Assembly: GCA_018389105.1 (NCBI GenBank)
Contig: JACATO010000132.1
Span: forward strand, 434,001 to 498,000
Length of the DNA: 64,000 nucleotides
Reading direction: 5' to 3'
From: Nautilus pompilius
Lineage: Eukaryota > Mollusca > Cephalopoda > Nautilida > Nautilidae
Each line of letters opens with the position of its first letter. The first letter of the stretch is position 1. The position numbers were made by a program, and so were the translations under genes. The notes under the pieces were generated by a model. It saw only the letters and a program-made list of their open reading frames with translations. It was not told the DNA's origin and made no database searches. Shown here piece by piece: positions 12,658 through 27,000 of this stretch.

Positions 12658-14038
12658 AGGAAATATATCTTGATGCATTTGTAAATTGTTGATGAAGAAA
12701 ATGTTATACAACAACATCAAGTTAAAATTCTATTATTTTTTTTTAATACAATTGTTTCACTTTGTCTTGATGCCAAGTTGAGTTCATGGTATTTTTCATT
12801 AATGTTCTTAACTAAAACTGCTTGGTGTAGCATTTGAAACTTCTCTCTCTCCTTGCATAGAATGCTTATAAGTAGCTACCTATGGATGATGATGTAGCTT
12901 GATGTATTTCTGGCTCTAAAAAATGATATGAGCTTGTGCTGCTGCAGCTTTATTCGGTCAGCAGTGCCATAGTATTTCATACTGTTATGTAAGGCCTCTT
13001 CTGCTATATATTGTCCACTAAATCCAGGATTGGTGGTGCTTTGGTACCAGGTGATCCACTTGAAATCAGGCAGTATGCAGTGGAGCCAGTAAATGAAATG
13101 GAGGAGAAAAAAGAACATTTTCAAAATTTAGTGGAAAATGTTTACTTGACAATATGAGGGATTTTTTTTTTTCACAATTCCTAATATATTTAGTTAGATT
13201 CCTTTGAAAACTAAAAATAGCTTAAAAATTAATATCCATAACTGTTTCAACTGGAATATTGAAGCCCATAACCAGTGATCTGTGGAAAGACAAATGCTCT
13301 GCAGTGACTCATGACAGAGATAAGGTGTGCATGGTGATTTTAGATGATCCCATTGTTTATCAATTTTGGTGTAAAGAAGAAATACTGAAAAGAGGGAATA
13401 TTTTGTATTCATTTACAAAAACAAAAACAATTTTTTGCCTATAGGTTGGTTGGTGTCTTTTAAGAACAGTGACTGACTGACTAAGGAGTGTAAAAGCAAA
13501 ACAGCTGAGGATTTGGGAAAGGTAACTTGCCTGCCAGCTAAACACCAGACGAATTATTAGAAATACCTTCCGGAAGGTTGGAAATAGTTGGCATTTTTCT
13601 TTCAATTGTTTGGGGCAGCAGCTCTACACAATATTTTCTTCCTTTCTCCTGATAAACTTTTGACATGATTTAAAAAATAAAATCTAAGTAAAAAACGTTT
13701 TTGTAATTGTGCTAGAATTGTTGTATGAGATTCTTTTTTAAAGATTACTATGAAGTGTCTAAATTGCTTAATTGTTGGAAATTTAAAAGAAAAATAAATA
13801 AATAATGCAGTAAAGGAAACTGATTATTTGCAAGGAAGTGTTCAATGCAATGACTGTGATGTGTCATGTATTGTATAACATTATCAGAATTTGTTTATTC
13901 TGGTTGTAGAAATAATGTGTTACAGAACCATCCCTTTTTTAAACTGAGCAAGTTGCACTGCACTCAACAACCCTCTGACAAATACTCATAACATAGCTTC
14001 TAAAAATTGACTGAATAAAACCAGCTGATGGGATCAGG
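12658..14038. other. Downstream of HSF: 3' UTR or intergenic
   Basis: AT-rich with homopolymer runs. Short open frames on both strands match nothing I recognise. It may include an extended HSF 3' UTR to about 13.8 kb. Confidence 0.5.
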
Positions 14039-15865
14039 CCCGTTGCCCCCAATATTTTGCCTCCCATAAATTTTGAATTAAAGCAACAACTTGTTATTTA
14101 TTTATTTATTTTATTAACCATAAGGTATGCATAGTTAATATGTAAAGTAAGGTAAAAAAAAAAAAATTGAGGTGATATACATACACAAAAAAACAACACA
14201 CAACAGCCAGCATATTAGTTACTGATTTTCGATGAATTTTCTAGTAGTGTCTCAACTTCAGGATGAGATATTGTGGGCAATATCATGAGATAATCCATTA
14301 TATGTCTGTTCTCTTATGTTCTAACAATTGTTCTGATAGATTGCCTATTTATCCGGTGTTGCTTGAGTTGTGCAGGTGGGTGACCAGCAGTCATCTGGTT
14401 AATCGAAATATCGGTTAGGGCCTGTTCTCTTCTTAACACATCAAAAGAATCTCCACATGTTGGGATGGTGAGTAGCAACATTTGTTTAGAATCTACAATG
14501 CCAGTCCTCAACGTGGTGGTTCGTGCATGGCAAATCTCTCTCATTTCTGTCATGTATGTTCCAAAGAGAGATTGGAAGCCTTGGCTGTGGCTACAAAGAT
14601 CCCAACCACATTCCTAGCCTATGAATGTGACCTCAAAGTAGTCACAAATTACCATGGCCTCTTCCTGCAGCATCTCAAAAGCATCAATGACCTCTTTCTC
14701 TGGAACGAAGTTGAGTGCCAGTAGCATGCAAACTGATAGTGAAAAGTCATTATCTTCAGTATACAACTGTTGTAGACCGGCTTCCTGGACTTTGTGATAC
14801 ACAGACCAGGAAAGATGATAGAAACATCCTTTCTTGTTTGCATCTGGGAAGGTGGTGTATGTGGCATTGATAACAGCAGATTCAAAGTTAATCAGTCATC
14901 AAGCTGGAATTGAGTTGCGGTTTGATGTTGAGCAGTTGTTGCAGAACACTGGTATATGTGGCTTCTTTCTTGTTGGGGAGTAATGCATAAACACATGGGA
15001 TTATGTGTTCATTATAGCATGGATGGTATGTAATAAAAAGCTCCAGGACAACCTTAAAAGTACTATGAGCAAACCAATCATCAGAGTTTTGGACCAGAGT
15101 CAAGGAGGTATCAGACAAATAATAAAATACCTTGATTTGTGTTGCTGCTGTCTTATTGAAAAAAGCGATCACCAGCTGTGAAAATGAACATTTATGCTTC
15201 TTTGTCATTGTTATCATCATTATTGTATTTCCAGCAACATACAATACATCATAATTATCTAAGTCAGTTCTGACCTGGCTAACTTATATGTACAGGCAAC
15301 AACTAATATATTTACTTAAATACTATCATAAGTTTGGGTTCGCATAATTAGTGTTATGATATCATTAGAATAGTGAAAGAGAATCATTACCTTGTACTGT
15401 TCCGGTATGATTAGTTCAGGTAGGTTAGATGGAATAGGATGAGTGTTCCCAGAAGCTCGTCTTTGCTTATGAATGGTACGGCAGATTGAATGGATAGCTG
15501 GAAGTTGTACAGAGGAGCTTCAGAAATAGATGATACAGATTGTGAAATGATCTGCTGTACTGTTTCCTCGCCATCTATTGCTTTGCACTTTATAGCATTA
15601 GGAACACGCAGCATTTCTGATCTTGGTGCATCTGGACCATGAGTATGCCCATGAAGTCTGCCAACAGCTTGACCATCATGAACCTTCACCTTACCCTTGC
15701 ACATTCCTCGCCTTTGCTGTTCACATTCACATGATATCACACCTTTTACAAGGATCTTCTGCACAGTATAAATATATCCATCAGGAACTAGCTTATTTCC
15801 TCCTTGAACAGATTCAATGTGCTCCATGATGTAGACAGTTAAGTTATGAAAATGGGGGCAACGGG
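14039..15865 (-). mobile_element. Mutator-like element (MULE) with terminal inverted repeats
   Basis: A 1.8 kb element bounded by a perfect 13-base inverted repeat, CCCGTTGCCCCCA at 14039-14051 and its complement at 15853-15865. It lies between the HSF and PDI-like genes and encodes MULE transposase pieces on the minus strand. I could not find a clear 8-9 base target duplication next to the ends, so flank decay or a slightly different border is possible. The ends are short for a MULE, though animal MULEs with short ends are known. Confidence 0.8.
14314..15827 (-). pseudogene. MULE transposase with N-terminal FLYWCH zinc finger, broken
   Basis: Read from 15827 downwards, the first open frame (to 15411) has a FLYWCH-type pattern: GNKLVPDGYIYTV, a CECEQQRRGMCKGKVKVHDG cysteine pair and a final H-G-H-T-H-G. 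That is followed by the PRSEMLRVPNAIKCKA linker usual before MULE domains. A second frame (15244-14888) has the transposase core: STFKVVLELF, then IIPCVYALLPNKKEATYTSV and LQQLLNIKPQLNSSLMTD. Further pieces at 14802-14614 and 14553-14314 look like its C-terminal part. The pieces lie in different frames with short gaps and I see no convincing splice sites, so the gene is probably dead. Confidence 0.75.
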
Positions 15866-17982
15866 TCTAGACCACTAGTTGATATATCTTGCAGTCGCCT
15901 GTTTATGTGTATGAGTTTTGTGGAATGAGAGAACTCTACTAGTAAACACATTATGACTGTTTACATAAACACTTAATATGTGAGAAAATTATTTCAAATT
16001 TTGATTTATTTTTGAAAATTTTTCTCTCTTCTTTAGTACTCATAAAACACTTCTCTTTGTTTGTGTTTTACCTGCTCTTTAGAGGTTATGGGATGAGAAT
16101 ACTGATCCTTTGATTGTGCTAATGAAGATTTTCAGCAGATTCATAATCATGTTTTGCAGCCTGTTAGGCAGGAATCATCATTCAAAAAAATCTCATCTAT
16201 CTAACGCTTGTTTGCAAGTCAGGTGAGATCATTATAACTTTAGAAAAATTAATGAAGGTCTTCATACTGTTAAAAATTTAATTAACGAATTGTTAACTGG
16301 GAAAAAAGAGAACTTGATATATAGAAAAGATGGGACCAGGCTGTAATCAATATAAATTAGTCAAAGACAAGGACAGTATTCCAAGCATTAGTCCATCTCG
16401 AAGAAGTAACTGGCTTGTTTTGGATTTATGAAGAATATGTTTTTACAATGAATGATTTGGCAAAAGAAAAGTAAAGACTTGGTATGTTTTATTATTTTTT
16501 AACACATTGGTACTTTACATATTTTGCTCTGCTTTATTTAATTGGTGCTTTAGATCTTAGATGTATCTTATTTATTTCTAAAATATATGTTAACTTGAAC
16601 AACAGAGAAAGTGTTTACCTGCATGCGTTCAGTCTGTTTCAATATTTGTGCTTTGATGATTGTTCTAGAAACGATGGAGCGGAGGGACGAATTCTGTTTA
16701 AGACTATAAAGTAGACCAGAAATAATATCTGCCTACTAAATCTATTCACGTGAACAATAAATAGTACAATTCACCCATTGGAGAATAAACCATATAAATA
16801 AATATATATAGCAGCACATTTGCATTTTGGTGAACTTTGTGCTGAAACATTTTGTCAGATGCATGTATTTACTTTTGAAAAAGTAATAATCTAGATACAC
16901 CTGCTGTTTATTATGTCTGGAAGTGATGCTGTGATCTGACACTGCATCTTTAATATATTTCCATGAAAGGTAACGATCTTCTTAGATCATGAAATTACTC
17001 CCTTTTTCTTTTTTTTTTTAAAGGTTTTGTCCAAATATCTGAATACTTTTCACACTTTTTTTAGATGTTAAATTTCGAATGTCATATATGTAGAAGTAAT
17101 AATGCGTTTGAAATTTCCTCCTGGGACGGTTTTATGCTTGGCTGTCCATGTTAATATCTGGGGAAAAAACAAAAGGCAATCACCAGTTTTCTTTTCTCCT
17201 AATAAACTAATGCAGCGTCTAACACGGTTAAGCCTAACTGAACACTTACATGCCCACCTGATTGCTACTGAATCAAGATGATTGAACTTGTTATATAGTA
17301 TTTATAAGTGATCATTATTGCAGATTATGATTAATACGTAAGTTTCTGAACTGTGAATGGTGTTTTTTTTTTTTTTTTTTATAATTGTTGCCGAGTTTGG
17401 TGGCTGTAAACTGGCAGGAGGTGTCCACTAACCCGGCGTTTATTGACAAAAACCCGTTTCCACAGAATGTGTTGACATGTCAGCATCAGTTCAAATAAAA
17501 CTTTATTGTTACTTCTGCTTCTCTCTCTTTCATGTACTAGTAGCCACGGTCGTCCGTATGGCCAGGAATGGGTGTTGTAGAACCCCTATTTATTTCCCCA
17601 AAACCCAACCCAACACCTATTCCGTCTCTTGTTTCCCTTGAAGAAAAAAAGTTTGTTGTTGTTGTTGAAAGTTCTGCATTTAAAGGGAGAGAGAAAAAGG
17701 GGCCCGTAAATGTGTGTAATGAGTATTTTACGAAATGTACCTGGGTGCTCGGAGGGTGGGCGTCAAAGAGAGGACTTGGGGAAACTTATTATCGGGTTTG
17801 TGGGGCTTTAGTTTCAAACGTGGAAATGCAGGGAACTGCTCCCCTCGTGTTTGTTTTTTTTTTAAACGAGGGTGGTGGGGGGGGGAGACTCAGTTCGTTA
17901 ACCCTTGTGCCAGATCGCCTCGTGTGACAGCAGAAAGTAAAGAGCTGTCCCCCTCCCACCAGCTCGTTCTATTGGGTGCGTG
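15866..17982. other. Intergenic region upstream of the PDI-like gene
   Basis: AT-rich to about 17400, then clearly more GC-rich towards the start of the PDI-like gene, as expected for a promoter and 5' UTR. I looked for the CCAAT-N9-CCACG endoplasmic-reticulum stress element and did not find an intact one. Open frames at 17568-17983 are most likely UTR sequence. Confidence 0.5.
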
Positions 17983-18045
17983 ATGGCGACAGCTTGCCCC
18001 GCCAGGAGGAGGATCGATAAAACCAGCCACGTCTCGCACTCCACC

Positions 18046-21000
18046 ATGTACCTGTTTGTCGGGGTCGTCTGGCTTCTGGCGAAGGTCCACCCGGCCCGGT
18101 CCACAATCGTCGACGTGACGGCAGCGAACTTTAACGAGGTAGGGAGCAGCCCCCCCCCCACCCTGGGTTCGTCGTTTACACGGTAGGGGTTAGAATTCTA
18201 GAGGGCGAGGGTCAGCAGACATCATCATGAAGAAGATGACGGAGGTTTTTTCTGCATCCGTATCCTCATACATTCCTCTCTGTATCCCATCAGTGCTTGT
18301 TGGCTGGATACCTGTTAATCTGGCCCCGCCGAGCGGTCCCTCCGCCCGTTGACGTGCAGCCAGCGATGTCGGGTGTCAGCGGCTGAGCTTTTCCGAATCG
18401 GTAATTAAAGGGTAGCGGGTCCCTTTGTCGTGAATTGATGACAGTGTTCATCGTTCTCTCGAGATCCTGGACCAGTCGTTGGCTTCAGCGCTTGAGGAAC
18501 GATACCGCTGATACATTGATTCTTCAAAGGTGGAAGGGAGTACGTAACGAATTATGGCCCCGACTTCATTTAATTTTCAAAAGTCATATCGAAATTAGGA
18601 TCTGTAAGAATTCTGAGCGGTTGTGTCCCCTTGTTTAGAATAAACCTTGGCTCACTTTATCTTGTTTTCATTTCACAGACAGCGGGAAAGATGATGTTCT
18701 CTATATTATTTATCGCCTCTAAAGGTAAGTCAGGTGTTTCTTGTTTGTCCAGAACGACAGAGAAAAAAGGTCTTAGAACAATACATTTATTATTAACCGA
18801 GGCAATTCTTTCTTTCTCTTTCTTTTTTGTTAAACGTAGTTCGAGTTACTTCCCTTACTTGGTTAACTGTACATAAAAGAGAATTCTGGAACTCGTTCCG
18901 GTTTATAAGGCGGCCTGGGATGTCTTGAAAAACGGGTCTCCATTTGTTGACCGAATTTAATTTCGTTTTACTTTATCCAATATTACTCCGGTTGTAATGT
19001 ATTTTCAGTTTTGTGGCACCGAATTTCCAAGCTGTAAAAATAAATGAATTTTCTTTATGTATTTTTGCCAGAGTAAATATTTATATTTGTATCATTTTAA
19101 TCATTTAGAAACAGTTTTCCTGTAGCCACACATTGCTTAAGAATAAATAGTTGAAAGGAAGTTAAAACCCTTTTTAAAAAAATCTCTGAAGCATTATTTT
19201 GATTAGAAGCAAAGTCTTAATGCAGAATGTTTCTGTTGCTATTTCAGACTGCAGCAGATGTGAGGTATTATATCCTAAATTTTTAGCAGCCTCCCAGCCA
19301 TTTGAAGGTGATCCAGAGATCCTTTTTGGCCAAGTACATGATGACACGTACATCAAAGGCTCGTCTATAACCAAGTTTCCATCCATCATTTACTATGAAC
19401 CAGGAAGTGTGGAGTACAAAGAGTAAGTGCCATGCTAAGATTACAGAAGTGTTAAGTTACCAGAATAACTACCATCTGCATAAGCTCATATTAACTTCCT
19501 AAAAAAATTGTTTCTGACATGTGAGGAAACCTGTGTAATTAATCTCCTTTTTTCTCAAAAGAGAGCCATTCAGTTTTGGCAAGGTGTCAAATAACATACA
19601 GCATTTGGTTTATTTGTTCTTTAGAGGAACCACAAGTATGATGGTAATGGTGTTGGCAGATACATTGCTTGTAACGTAGAATACTAAGTTATCCAAGAAA
19701 GAATGAAGGTAGGAGCACCCGTGTGAAGCACATGGCAGGTCTTGTAATATTATGTAAACTATTTTTTTGGAAGTAAAGACAAATCGTACAATTCTAATAT
19801 CTAGTAGCAACTGCAGCCAGATTCAGATTTTCTTATTAACTTTCACAGATAATGGATACAGGTGGATTGGTTGCAGTTTAATGTCAGGGTGTTCGAGAAG
19901 ATTCTGTGATATTCAGAGGGGGAGGAAGCTTATTTTCCAAGCAGCACTAAACCACCATGCCATCATCATCTTGATGAATGTGTGGCCACAACAAACAGTA
20001 AATCAGTTTTATCATTGTACCAGATGGCACCCAGTGCCACAGTATGACAGCTTCGTTTATGAAGGACTTGCAGTTTCAGCAACATTTCCCAGGCTTTCTT
20101 TTCAACAAGTACAAACTTAGCATGCATGAGGGCAGTTCCTTTTTTGTCACTGTTAATAGTTTTCCAGGTCAGTGTGGAGTTGCTGAATTATTGGCTTGAT
20201 GTAGTTGTGCTAGAACAGGATGTACACACCCATCTAATAGTTTAAAATCCTCAGCAGATGTGACTCTATCTGTGAGTGGCATCTAAATAACCAACTACAT
20301 GACCCCGTGTCAGTGGTGAAGTGTCACATTCTTACACTTGAGGGCATTTGTGGCTATTCCACTATTTTACAAGATGCTGTAATTATTCTGGCAGAATTGT
20401 GTAGGTTTTGCGAGTTAACGTTATTTAAAAAGAATGAGTAAATAAAATTTGATGGCTGGGACATTTGTAAAGGTAAAAAAAAAGTTTTAAAATGAGTTGT
20501 TCATTCTACCTTTCAGGCAGAGAAGAACCAGCCAATCAGATCTGCCTTTTCATATCACGTGTGGGAACAGTCAAATTTTGTCAGTTTTTCTGTAGTAAAA
20601 ATGTTATATTCATAATCCATTTGGATTATCTAAATTCTTGCACACAATAGCTGGGGGCTAAATTATGTAATGGGCAGTTTGCCTGGATTATGGAACAAAA
20701 AACTAATCTATTATAAAGGTGAGTGAGTATATATCAGATGCTGTAACAGTACTATGGTGAAAATTGCAGAACAAGAGTATACATTTTTACATCATGGGGT
20801 ATAACTCTAGCAGTAATCTGCGTAATTATTCAAATAAAAAGAAATGGTGACATTGCATGGTTCGTTGGCTACAAGCATCACAGCAGTGTTAGTGAAGTTG
20901 TTCTTACAAAAATGAGAACAGTGCAGAAAGAGACTGGTGTTGTTATAGAAGAATCTTTGTCAAGGCCTATGCCAGCCATGCTGCCCAGACTCTGGCTGAG

Positions 21001-24000
21001 GAATCTTTGTGGAGAAGTTTCACTTGGAACAGAGGAGAAGTCGGTGCTCAATACACGCAGTGCATGTCAGGTGGTTCAACAGCCAGAAGACATTTTCACC
21101 AGATGCTTCAGATAATGCTCAGATATTATTATGGTGGAAGTGACTGCAACCAATCTTCTGCTTTATGATCATGCATATGGAACTTGACCCAGAATAGGGG
21201 TGACAAAGCAAATTTCTCACTTCATATTCTTTCAAAGATAATGGGCCTAATGGACTGGACCCTTGCACTATCCTATCATCTGTTTGCTTAAGCATTAAAA
21301 ATTTCATTTAATGTTGGAGTTCTGAGCATGAAAAGATGGTTGAATTATAACAATTTTTATTATACAAGTGCTTTAAAAATTATATTTCCAGAATCACTAA
21401 AGATTTTACTGTTGATGGCATGATAGACACTATAGCAGAAGCCATGAGAGGTGACTTTTCTCGAGTAAAGAGGGAATATGCTGTGGAAATTAATGAACAG
21501 ACCTTCAAAAGCATTGTCTTGCTGCCAGATGTTCATGTTATGATTATTATCTATGAAAACAAAGGTATTGTGTCTGCCAGTGATGTCTTTTTTTTTTCTT
21601 TCTGCTTTTAAACTTGCTAGATGACAATTCTATTTTCCCAATAGAAAAAGAAATAACATTAATGTATATGACATTGGTTAGATGTAAATTAGCAAACACC
21701 ACAATAAGATTAAACTATATCTATTTTAGGGGAGTGTTTCTATTATTCATGGTTCGCTGGAGAACTTTGTGTATGCTTTTGACAGAAATCACTTGACTAT
21801 ATGTAGCCCACCTGCTGTATATTTGGAGAAATGCTCCATTTGGCTTGCATTTACTTCTAGTTAATATATTAGATTTATTTATTATTACTATTAAATTTGT
21901 TTTTAGCTGCCAAGAGAGACCTGGAGACATTTGAAAAAATTGCTCACACTTTCAGGAATGACGATAATGTGAGTACTGTTGGGCCTTTTCGGGCATTTGC
22001 CTTGTGTGTACTCCTCCTACCGTATGGACTGGTTTTAAAAGCACGCTTTGCTGCAGAGTACAGATGATAGTTTAGCTTACTGTGGGATTTGTAAATAAAA
22101 GAAATATTTGCTCAGATTACTTCCTCCTTTCTTGTATGTAAAGATCAGGTTGTGTCAGGGTTATTAAAGCTATGATGCTTTTGATTGTTTGTACAAGTTT
22201 TAAGTTGCTGAGGGGCTTCCATTAGGTGATTACCCTTCAGGTAGACAGACTGGCACAGAAAGGCAAGAAATTCTTCACCATAGGAAGTAGTGAATACAAA
22301 GCAGAGATCCACACTGGGCTAATTTTTATGTACACAGGAATATTGCCAAAGAAAACACCTTAGTGTGTTTGTTTTAATTTACTTTTTTCAGCTTTCAGAC
22401 AAAATATAGGTTCAATCATTAGATAGTATAAAGCAGTGGTCCCCAACCAGTTGTTCGCGAAGTGTTTTCTGGGAGGGTCGCAAAACCCTGGAAGATTCAA
22501 TTTTTGTCGTATGACTGAGTCAAGAAACTGTTCTCGAGTATGTATCTGTTTTGCTTATATGTACTGTATTTGCCGGCTTATAAGACACGTTTTTCCAGAA
22601 AAAAGTATACAAAAATTATCCTGCATCCAATACACCAGTATCACCGATGGGAGGCCGAGTGCCGAAGGTGTAAGGCTTGTCTCCCATGGCAGGCACTCCC
22701 GGTTGCACCACAGGCCTCTGTGATAACACACTTGCATCATCAGCCCCCCTGCGGCTACCTGTCGCTCTGCCACCCTCATAGAAACATGGACAATACATGC
22801 TGATGACAAAGGCCGGAACTCGAACTGTTACCACAGTAGGACTGATGCAATCGAGCTGCGCTCCCATTCGCTAACACCATTGGGGCCTGCAGCTAAAAGA
22901 CTTGGATCACGACGCCTGGGGCAGAGCACGCTACAAGGACTGGACTGTGACTTCGGCCGGACGGACACTAGCCACCTTGATTTTAGGCAAACTTGGGCAC
23001 CAACACAACACACCACACAGCTGTTCTGATCAGAGGTAGAGTTCACTGATCCCGTTGTGAATTTACTATATGTGCAGATGTTGTTCCTAGGGTTGTCAAC
23101 TTTTGGAAATGGAAATATAGGACAGGGAGGAGAGTTGCAAAGTGCCCCAGTGTTTTGAGGTATCCGGAGAATGGCTTTAAAAATGCTTTAAATTTTGCCC
23201 TTCCTGGATTTTCTTTTGAGTTTTTAAAAGATGTTTCAGGTCACGCTTAAAATAATTAGGGATAATGTTAACATATCTGAAAAAATTGCCATTTTTAAAC
23301 AAAAAGCTTTGTTTACTCAGCGAGCAATATGCATGGAATTCTGATCATTAAGCAGTGCATGCAAGAATTTTTGGACAACAATTCAAAGATGAAAGTTCTG
23401 TTTTTATTTGAATGAGTTCTTCTTTTCCAATTTCACACTTTGTAAAAGTTTTTTTTTTTTTTCATCTTTAATTTTTTCTGCAAATTCGGAGCAGGACATT
23501 CTCATGTTCAAGGTGACCAGTAGCTCAGCTTCTATGAGCTCTAGGGAACATTTGTTTCCCAACTTCACTCCACTTTAATTGCATCATGGAGAAAACACGC
23601 TCACAAAATGCAGAAGATGGTGGTATACTCAGAACATAACTCACAATTTTCAATACGTTTTTGAGGTCATTGCCCTGCTGTACTGCAAATATTTTACACC
23701 ATTTTTTGTCAATGGCACTTGCACGCCAATTTGGACTACATTCAAATTCTTTTACTCTTGTGGCAATTACTTTTGTTTCGGTGTATAATGCGTCCACATC
23801 CAAATTTTGTATTGACAGTTGCTCCGAGATTTTTTTCCAAATTTGTGATGTTGAACGTGTCGACATTGTCGAGCGATAGGCAAATGCGATTGGACAGCCA
23901 ATTCTCTGAAGAAAAATCGAACCACAATTCCAGGTATTCAAAAGCCCTTTCCATGGCATGCATGAAGTTCATTCTGATGGAATCTTGAACATCTTGTGGA

Positions 24001-27000
24001 AGTGTTTGCAATTTGCTACATGCTGAGGTCCCCCCCCACCAAATTGTCTTCAGTTCTGACTCTGAGCTTCTGTCTCAGATCGAACATGATGTCATAAACT
24101 CCAATGACACTGGAGCCATCTCTTTCCAATTTTTTCACTGCATAGTCAAGAGTGAAAGAATATGACTGGCAAACATCAAGTATGTATGCACCAAGTCTTT
24201 CTGTGAGCTATCACGGAAAAATATATCCCTGATTTGCTTTAGAAGATCGTGTTTACGAAGGTTTTCAAAGTGAACCATCAGTACACAATACTGAAGAAGT
24301 GAGAGCCATCTTGTGTTCACATGCCTCAATAAATCTTACCAATGTATTTCAGCCTCATCACACAAGTCTTTTAAAGCTTCGACTCTGACAACAGATCTTT
24401 CAAAATACGCATATGGCTTGAGCACAACATTCTTAATGTCAACGTCCAACTCTTCAATGAACTTGGAAACTGTGTTGTGAATTATGTGCCCATGGCAATT
24501 CCCCTGTGCCATTGTTTTCTTTTTTCAAGTTCAGGAATGCTGAGTTGTTGATACCAAAATTGGCACTGCAGTTATCAGCACTAAAACAACTGCAGTTCTT
24601 CATAGTCAGATTATGTTTATTCAGTGCTTTCAAAACACAATTACTAATTCCACTAGCTGATTCATGTAATTTTTCTGAAAATGACAATGGTTTGTTCTGG
24701 ATTCCGGCAAACATCTTTCTATTCCGGCAATTTGAGGTCATCTGTCTGCACAGCAAATGGGATAACATTCTCTCTAACAAACTCCACCGATTCCAGAGCT
24801 TTTGGTCCTAATGCATTAACTGTCACTGCTTCCGCTTTTGTTCTCCCACAATGCATAGTTGTTGCAGTAGTGCAGTCCCTAAACATTGTTTTTGCCAACT
24901 TTGTAGTGCAATCCAGGCTGTTGTGGGAGTGGTTATGCATGATGGTGTGGAAAATGAATGCAAGCTCGGTTGCTGCACATTTTAGTTCTTCATTTGAGTC
25001 CTTTTTTTACGAAGAATATTTTCAGTCTCATTCTGACTGCGGGCAATAACATTTTTCTTGTGTGTTTCCAGAGTTCATAATGCTGAATGTGCAGACATTA
25101 CAGTATGCACTCATCGCATTTCCTGACACTGGCTCGAGCCATGCCCTCCCTTTTCTCCATTCTTGCTTAAATCTTGACAGCCTCTTCTGTCGTTTCTTTG
25201 GTGTTGAATATTCCTCATCTGACTCCATGGTTCCTGAAAAGACAAAATCACCTGATTTTGTTCTACATATCATAATATAGGACATTTACAAGCAGGAATG
25301 CCAGTATGTGTTCGGGCCAACAGGGCCGAAAATTTTTCAAAAGGGCATTTAAGAAAATCAGGGCCGGTTGAAGCTGTTTGAAAGTTGGGGGACAAACTGA
25401 CTCAAATGCCCCTTACCCCCTGTTATAGTAAATAAGCAGTCAAGGTTGTTAACTAGAGAACTCTTGCTCTCCCAGAAAATGAGCATTGTTTTTGCCAATA
25501 CCTTCAAAATAGGTTTGGGTTAGTTTCAAATTATTTATATTTTTATACTTTTTACTACATCAATTTTCGTCATTGTATTCCATGATTTTAACCGAAAATG
25601 GATGAATAAAATGGTAGCTATTAATAAAATTAAAAAAATATATAATTTTCTATTATTTTATTAAAATATATGAATAGAATCATGATAGGGAACGAGTAAT
25701 GAACTTAGGCCTATAATATTAGACCTATTGATTTGATGATTAGTTCAGCATGAATTGAACCATAATATCTGAAATATGTGCTTCAACAAATTATGAAATT
25801 ATTTTAACATAAGTATCACTAAATCCGATATTAAAAGCATAATCTCACTTACTGTTTACAAGTCAATATAGGACAAGTTATCAGAATATAGGACATTTAC
25901 GAGTCAGTATAGGATATAGGACAATGCGTTGAAATCTAGGATGTCCTATTAAATATAGGACAGTTGGCAACCATAGTTCCCCGAAAAATCACTAAAATAA
26001 TTTTCAATAGATGTAGGATGAAATGTACTAAAACTCTTTTTCCCCGATATAATATACGTTGCTTTTTAGTTCAGGGAACATTTACATTGATTTTTCTCCA
26101 ATAATATTCATTTGGATTTGTATTGAGTAAACTTTTTTTGTAGTTTTAAATTTCAATTATGGAAGTGTAGCAGGGGGTCGCGAGTCCAGAAAGGTTGGGA
26201 ACCACTGGTGAAAAGGAATTCCCATTACCAATGTGACTAATTAATCTTTTGTAACGTGACCTTAAATCAACCATGCTTACTGCTGAGTTGTGGCCTGCTG
26301 TATGTGACATGCACAAAGTGCTGACTCTTGTTAGCTAGAGAGGCACAGGTGGTGCTTCATGCGAAAGCCTTCTACAAACAATGTGCTTTAAAATTGGTTT
26401 GCCTCATACATTCAAAGTAGCACAAAGTAGCTGTAAAGGGAGAAGCCACTTAATTATGTAAGCTGAATTCAGCTTTTATGCTTGCATGGTTTTTATGACT
26501 GTTTAACTCTGATTTTTACAACATGTCCAGGTCCTGTAAGACAGTATGCAAATTAGTGAAGCTGGTTTAATGGATGTCATCAAGTGATTCCCATCTTTTC
26601 TTTTCATTAAGAGAGAAGTCACCAACCCTGGCATCTTTGTATATATTTCAAATTTTGGCCCTGCTTGCGTGTTGTTAAAGAGAATTTAAAAAATCAGCCT
26701 GGCGAATATTTAATAAACCACTTTATCTGTTTGGTTAGTTCTGAGCTGTGATGGATGCTCTATGTTGAGACTTTGAAATCAAGGTGACAATCACTGAAGA
26801 ATCACAAGCAACCAGGGAAACCTGTCGGGTACTGCAAGCAGTTCTGCTTTCTTTGAACGATTCTGACAACTTTCAGTAACTACAGGGTTACAAAAGAATG
26901 AGGCTGCAGACAGTTTTTATTTTGATCTTCAATCATCACTCGATAGCATTCACTAACTGGAAATTTACTTGCAAAACCAGGCGAATAGACATCACCAAAG

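Larger units (their letters stand above)
22434..26207 (-). mobile_element. hAT-superfamily DNA transposon (3.8 kb) in PDI-like intron 5
   Basis: The left end CAGTGGTCCCCAACC and right end GGTTGGGAACCACTG are near-perfect inverted repeats typical of hAT elements. They are flanked by an imperfect 8-base target duplication, GTATAAAG at 22426-22433 and GTGAAAAG at 26208-26215 (6 of 8 match). Subterminal sequences also mirror each other around a CGCG motif. The minus strand carries a broken transposase. A separate GC-rich dispersed repeat sits inside the left part at 22806-23003. The host intron is 7.7 kb, half of it this element, and the flanking exons (ending 21968, starting 29690) join in phase 0. 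Confidence 0.9.

Noticed and set aside
17540-17982. ER stress element in the PDI-like promoter
   Set aside because: ATTGG and CCACG motifs occur but not in the CCAAT-N9-CCACG or ATTGG-N-CCACG arrangement.
17983-18045. Upstream ATG as start of the PDI-like protein
   Set aside because: It would place 21 charged residues before the signal peptide. The ATG at 18046 has a better context and starts directly with a hydrophobic leader.
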